From NCBI GenBank assembly GCA_003194525.1, contig NBIV01000001.1, forward strand, positions 992,001-1,056,000: DNA of 64,000 nt, written 5' to 3'. The notes beneath the pieces are model-generated. The model did not search any database. It had not been told where the DNA came from and saw only the letters and a list, made by a program, of their open reading frames with translations. Below are positions 63,692 to 64,000 of the stretch, in pieces (within the stretch, counting starts at the first letter, position 1; each line of letters starts with the position of its first letter). The DNA is from Gracilariopsis chorda. Lineage: Eukaryota > Rhodophyta > Florideophyceae > Gracilariales > Gracilariaceae. The translations under genes were made by a program, and so were the position numbers.

Positions 63692-64000
63692 CTATGATAA
63701 ATGGAAAGATCTTTGTCCCTCTCGGACAGCATACATGACCTGCTTCTTCGCAATTTCGTAGGAACTATAATCCGGAAGCTTAAAGTAGTTTGTACAAGTC
63801 ATTACGGTTGGTAAGCACTGATCCGGAGAGCGTCCGCTCTCAGGTGTTCTCTTCACGATCGTTAAACGCGGATGAAGATTGCGTAATCCACCCAAAGGAA
63901 GTGCAGGAGAACCGGTCGTGAACTGAACAAAACGCTGCTGATCTTCTTGATCCAGCTCGGACAAGAGTAGTAGAAAACACTTCACTGCCGGGCTTTCGTG
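63692..64000 (-). CDS. HECT-type E3 ubiquitin ligase, C-terminal end (partial)
   Basis: The frame runs off the right edge; only the last ~102 residues are in the window. They match the C-lobe of HECT domains: SPAVK-F...LSELDQEDQQRFVQFTTGSPALPLGGLRNL, then LPTVMTCTNYFKLPDYSSYE with the catalytic Cys in the L-P-T-x-x-T-C motif, and a terminal Phe/Leu tail (REGQRSFHLS). HECT ligases receive ubiquitin on this Cys before passing it to substrate. The N-terminal domains, which would define the subfamily (UPL, HERC, NEDD4-like), lie outside. Its stop lies 67 bp from the convergent phytoene desaturase stop. Confidence 0.9.
   Translation of the reverse strand, partial: HESPAVKCFLLLLSELDQEDQQRFVQFTTGSPALPLGGLRNLHPRLTIVKRTPESGRSPDQCLPTVMTCTNYFKLPDYSSYEIAKKQVMYAVREGQRSFHLS

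Overview
The window is nuclear DNA of a photosynthetic eukaryote, most likely a multicellular red alga (Florideophyceae; Chondrus crispus or a relative is my guess). The organism call is an inference. It rests on compact genes with zero to two short GT-AG introns (68-142 bp), an intron-containing tRNA-Ser, organelle-targeting N-termini on many proteins (phytoene desaturase, phytol-kinase-like protein, fibrillin-like protein, ABC permease), typical eukaryotic nuclear genes (eS19, ADF/cofilin, NDUFB9, Notchless, Nup88-like, a SNF2/Brahma ATPase), and PIF/Harbinger and LTR transposon debris in long gene-poor spacers. There are no operons, CRISPR arrays or bacterial promoters.

Layout. 1-18.9 kb: 4'-phosphopantetheinyl transferase, a large SNF2-family ATPase, a 2.2-kb empty spacer, a small GNAT protein, a secreted TIMP/NTR-like protein, a membrane protein, a secretory acyl-protein-thioesterase-like hydrolase, tRNA-Ser(UGA), an organellar membrane protein and a mitochondrial i-AAA (FtsH/YME1) protease with an apparent +1 frame break. 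18.9-31 kb: a secreted coiled-coil protein, a nucleotidyltransferase-JmjC fusion, a TDG/MUG-type DNA glycosylase, a plastid-type membrane protein fused to guanylate kinase, and a Nup88-like nucleoporin. 31-40 kb: a large helical-repeat protein, a 43-bp minisatellite, and a complete PIF/Harbinger element whose transposase is split by a 563-bp solo-LTR-like insertion; the 3-bp and 5-bp target duplications are both visible. 40-64 kb: a dense block with a tiny membrane protein, PITP, ADF/cofilin, fibrillin-like protein, eS19, PH-kinase, SOSS-B-like OB protein, double-permease ABC protein, an uncharacterised protein, an alpha/beta hydrolase, an RWP-RK regulator, NDUFB9, Notchless, phytol kinase, phytoene desaturase, and the C-terminus of a HECT ligase running off the right edge.

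How the genes relate. They are not functionally clustered. Several are head-to-head pairs sharing short spacers (GMK fusion/Nup88; fibrillin/eS19; kinase/OB protein; Notchless/phytol kinase) or tail-to-tail pairs with tiny gaps, as in compact genomes. The most unusual proteins are the nucleotidyltransferase-JmjC fusion, the guanylate-kinase fusion and the nuclear-encoded, apparently plastid-targeted tandem ABC permease. Many exon joins were checked for phase by hand; alternative starts are stated where uncertain.
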